Position numbers and translations under genes: made by a program
Assembly (NCBI GenBank): GCA_020137815.1
Contig: CM035359.1
Span: 3,970,532 to 4,034,531 of the forward strand
DNA: 64,000 nt
DNA from: Hormiphora californensis
Lineage: Eukaryota > Ctenophora > Tentaculata > Cydippida > Pleurobrachiidae
Reading direction: 5' to 3'
Shown: piece by piece, positions 61,761-64,000 of the stretch
How the letters are laid out: each line of letters opens with the position of its first letter
How positions within the stretch are numbered: the stretch's first letter is position 1
Notes under the pieces: model-generated
Database searches by the model: none
The model's input: only the letters and a program-made list of their open reading frames with translations
What the model was told of the DNA's origin: nothing

Positions 61761-63765
61761 TCTCTCTCTCACTCTCACTCTCACTCTCTCTATCCCTCGC
61801 GCTCTCTGCCACTCCCACAACTCTTTACCCTTCATATAAAATAGCCCATAAAATACTCTACTATACCTTAGTTCAAGCAACGATCTCTCCACACATAAAT
61901 TTAAACTGTCTCCTAGTTAAAGTAACAAACTCTCCCCACAGGAATTGGTACCCTCTCCTAGTTAAAGTAACAAACTCTCCCCACAGGAATTGGTACCCTC
62001 TCCTAGTTAAAGTAACAAACTCTCCCCACAGGAATTGTTACCCTTTCCTAGTTAAAGTAACAAACTCTCCCCACAGGAATTGTTACCCTCTCCTAGTTAA
62101 AGTAACAAACTCTCCCCACAGGAATTGTTACCCTCTCCTAGTTAAAGTAACAAACTCTCCCCACAGGAATTGGTACCCTCTCCTAGTTAAAGTAACAAAC
62201 TCTCCCCACAGGAATTGTTACCCTCTCCTAGTTAAAGTAACAAACTCTCCCCACAGGAATTGGTACCCTCTCCTAGTTAAAGTAACAAACTCTCCCCACA
62301 GGAATTGGTACAAGAACTCCTGAAGGACGACGTCATTGGAAGAATGAACGGATCTGCGTTTGTTTCCCTCCTGAATTCCAATCAGTATGAGTCAACTCAG
62401 CATGTTCCTGTGCCTCGCGATCTTGTCGGGTAAGTTGTCAGACATGTTAGTCAAACATGTTAGTCAAACATGTCAGTCAAACAGTTTAGTCAATGATCCC
62501 TTTTGTAACTTAGTACTTTTCTAGTCGATTAGCTAATATAAGCCCCCTTTCTTTGCAGTATGGTAATTGGAAAGGACGGTCAAACGATTCGGAAAATCCA
62601 AAACGAGACAGGAGCAAGAGTTCAGTTTAACACCGTCGACCCCAACGTCCCCGGGGACAGATTTGTCCTGGTTCAGGGCACCCGTGAACAGGTTAGCTTT
62701 GTTGCGGGAACCGACCGAAACAAGTAAACAACCAATCAGAATTCATTATTTAGGTCACGTGACTGGTTATCAGCCAATCAGGGACCAGTATTTCCTGATT
62801 CGGTCGGTTCATGGCTTTGTTGATTGAGGAATCCTATTTTGGGACCTTGTTTTTTATCTAGTTGTACATGCATTTTAAAATGGAAATCACCGTTTTGGCG
62901 TAATACCCATTATTGGTAACGAAATTACCCCCGGTATCGCGGTACTACCGGGGATAATTTCGTTACCAATTATCCATTCTCAATCGAACATGATAACTCT
63001 CTCGCATTCTTTGAAATAAGGGGAGGGGTCTTGGAACGGAAGGAGGGAGAGAATTAGGAGACGTTCAAGTAGACGGGGGCTAGTTGCTGGGGGGGGGGGG
63101 GTGTTAGGTTAAATATCAAGTAATGGGAGTCTGTAAAATCAAAACAACCCGTTTTATGAAATTCTATCGTAGAATTATACTGCTGTAGCAGTCACCGCTA
63201 CATAAATGTCTGGTAAAAATAAAAGAGTAGTAGAATGGATATATAACTGTATATCAATCACCTTTAGAGATAACTTTATTAATCAATATTTCATAAAGTC
63301 ATTATGTTCTAATCTATTTTAAGTAGCAATCTAGGATTAGATATCGGGCAGGGTAGAGAGGGTAGAATATTAAATGCAACTTTTTTTATTATTATTGCTC
63401 TACTCGAGCACGGCCGTATTCGCGTCCCAAACCCTTGGTTACGAAATATCCCCTCAATAGACCTTCGTACGCTGGCAAGGGAGGGGTAACTTCGTTAACA
63501 ACCCAAACCCCTCACTGTAGGTATCCTGACAATAACCCCAATAACCCCAGTTATAATATATCCTGATAATAACCCCAATAACCCCAGTTATAATATATCC
63601 TGATAATAACCCCAATACCACCCCGCCACTAGGTTGAGCGAGCGGTGTACCAAGTGAAACAGATCTGTGAGAAGGCAATCAGCAAAGAGAGCAGGTTTGG
63701 ACCGGGAACATTCATCACCGAACTGAATATCCCCGCCAACAAATGTGGACTTGTCATTGGAAAAG
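58982..63765 (+). CDS. FUBP: FUBP-type multi-KH-domain RNA/ssDNA-binding protein, partial (3' end off window)
   Basis: Exons: 58982-59113, 59278-59494, 60979-61085, 61352-61507, 62302-62429, 62559-62691, 63633-63765, continuing beyond the window. All GT-AG, phases agree. The start is ATG 59009 (MASSYSMFGLN) or the in-frame ATG 58985; the exon may also extend from an upstream coding exon. KH1 LRVPSKVICHLIGQ/GAETLRQIQ has a changed loop (GQGA, not GxxG). KH2 KVGLIIGKGGESIKELQNKAG and KH3 GMVIGKDGQTIRKIQNETGARVQF have intact loops, and KH4 begins IPANKCGLVIGKG at the edge. This layout and the KH3 sequence match far-upstream-element binding proteins (FUBP1/FUBP3/KHSRP), nuclear regulators of transcription, splicing and mRNA decay. 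A 9-copy splice-acceptor array and MITEs lie in its introns. Confidence 0.88.
59891..60679. mobile_element. TA-flanked foldback MITE, family F1 copy 2 (both arms complete)
   Basis: Arms of about 290 bp share GTAGAGTCGATAAC...CTCCCAATTGTTCCAG at both ends, with TA on each side (59889-59890 and 60680-60681). It lies in the intron of the KH-domain gene between exons ending at 59494 and starting at 60979. The middle (about 60180-60400) holds CGCACGTGCGG and TTAACGTTACACATTAA. No coding capacity. Confidence 0.88.
60700..60825. repeat. CTATCTCTCTC microsatellite
   Basis: Impure CT/CTAT tract beside the F1 foldback in the KH-gene intron 59495-60978. Confidence 0.85.
61086..61185 (+). repeat. Tandem GGATAAGGTAATTAATTAGTT beside a 5' splice site
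   Basis: The exon ends AACAAG/GTAATTGG at 61085. The intron opening TAGTTGGATAAGGTA...TTAATTAGTTGGATA repeats about three times, each with AAGGTAATT-like donors. After the next exon (end 61507), GTGATAATTAGTGATAATTAGTG is likewise repeated. Confidence 0.75.
61239..61282. mobile_element. TTGGTTACGAA MITE, copy f (short)
   Basis: TTGGAAATTACCCCTC at the left and GGGGTAACTTCGCAACCAA at the right; only 44 bp, little more than the two ends. Confidence 0.6.
61910..62313 (+). repeat. Tandem array of a 3' splice site, 9 x 45 bp
   Basis: The unit TCTCCTAGTTAAAGTAACAAACTCTCCCCACAG/GAATTGGTACCC repeats nine times with exact 45-bp spacing (AG at 61941 up to 62301). GAATTGGTA is also the start of the real exon (Glu-Leu-Val); the last copy continues CAAGAACTCC into KH-domain coding sequence. 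Units differ only at a G/T in GAATTG(G/T)TA and one CTC/TTT change, so expansion is recent. Confidence 0.95.
62430..62490 (+). repeat. AACATGTTAGTCA tandem repeat beside a 5' splice site
   Basis: The intron after exon end 62429 opens GTAAGTTGTCAGACATGTTAGTC and continues with about four AAACATGTTAGTC-like units. Confidence 0.7.
62705..62813 (-). mobile_element. GGAACCGACCG MITE (M1), copy 4
   Basis: Inverted relative to copies 1-3. Direct repeats GCTTTGTTG at 62696-62704 and 62814-62822. The element starts 13 nt after the KH exon end at 62691, immediately behind GTTAGCTTTGTTG. Confidence 0.88.
62913..62969. mobile_element. TTGGTTACGAA MITE, copy g
   Basis: A 57-bp near-perfect palindrome: TTGGTAACGAAATTACCCCCGGTA and TACCGGGGATAATTTCGTTACCAA around CGCGG. 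Confidence 0.8.
63435..63502. mobile_element. TTGGTTACGAA MITE, copy h
   Basis: TTGGTTACGAAATATCCCCTC at the left and GGGGTAACTTCGTTAACAA at the right, with the CGCTGGCAAGGGAGGGG interior of copies b and c. Confidence 0.75.
63525..63620 (+). repeat. Tandem repeat upstream of a 3' splice site, ~3 x 37 bp
   Basis: ATCCTGATAATAACCCCAATAACCCCAGTTATAATAT units end 12 nt before the acceptor AG at 63632; each carries an internal CCCCAG. Confidence 0.75.
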
Positions 63766-64000
63766 GTAAATAACTTTTCAGTTAAATTTGATTTACTTTT
63801 TATCATTCCAATTGGTTTGTTCGAATAGGAATTAGGATAATTGAGAACTGAGGTGGTGGCGAAAGTATTCTTGTTTCTATGTATTCTTGCTTTACAAATT
63901 TGCTTTGCCACTTGCACTCCCACGCATGACCACGTTTGACGTCAAATTCCTAACTTCAATCACATGAAACTCGAATCTTGTTTTAACAGAAGCCCTGTTA

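Overview
The window is nuclear DNA from an animal. Every protein gene but one is split by short GT-AG introns, the proteins are metazoan families (C2H2 zinc fingers, a voltage-sensing phosphatase, a mosaic ShK-LDLa-trypsin protease, a FUBP-type KH protein, the acetyltransferase NAA50, a 7TM receptor), and intergenic DNA and introns are full of (CT)n/(GA)n microsatellites, MITEs and long-palindrome (foldback) elements. A non-bilaterian or other marine invertebrate (a sponge, for example) would fit, but the taxon cannot be fixed from the sequence alone.

Layout. 1-8 kb: gene-free repeats with two long foldbacks, a paired hairpin repeat and microsatellites. 8.0-25.0 kb: one 15-exon zinc-finger gene (+; 783 codons, all phases agree) whose introns hold an antisense intronless 7TM gene, a nearly complete LINE, and two foldbacks (0.75 and 2.25 kb). 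25.4-26.8 kb: a 1.4 kb foldback built of CGTCTAGAC motifs with a 9-bp target duplication. 27-30 kb: microsatellites, CACGTG sites and a tRNA-Arg(CCT). 30.3-35.6 kb: a complete nine-exon voltage-sensitive phosphatase (-). 36.1-38.3 kb: an unrecognised spliced gene (+) whose last exon is interrupted by a MITE. 39.3-46.1 kb: a complete 11-exon secreted protease (+) with four tRNA-Val genes in its introns. 47.0-48.4 kb: NAA50 (-), with an apparent C-terminal frame change. 48.7-52.9 kb: nested foldbacks and an ORF1-only LINE carrying a TTAA-flanked foldback. 53-57.3 kb: pyrimidine-rich duplicated DNA that looks poorly polished. 58-60.7 kb: more foldbacks. 59.0-64.0 kb: a FUBP-type KH gene (+) running off the right edge.

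Most striking pattern: in four independent genes, splice junctions lie inside or beside short tandem arrays whose unit contains the splice site itself (9 copies of one 3' splice site, 13 of another, 3 of a third, plus several duplicated 5' splice sites). Separately, a ~105-bp MITE family with 9-11 bp target duplications has landed within 15 nt of two 5' splice sites and inside one coding exon, where it supplies a ready-made 3' splice site. Together these suggest a genome in which splice sites are duplicated and reshuffled unusually often.

The genes are unrelated in function and show no operon-like organisation. All exon models are hand-derived from ORF continuity, splice dinucleotides and phase; no database or transcript was consulted.
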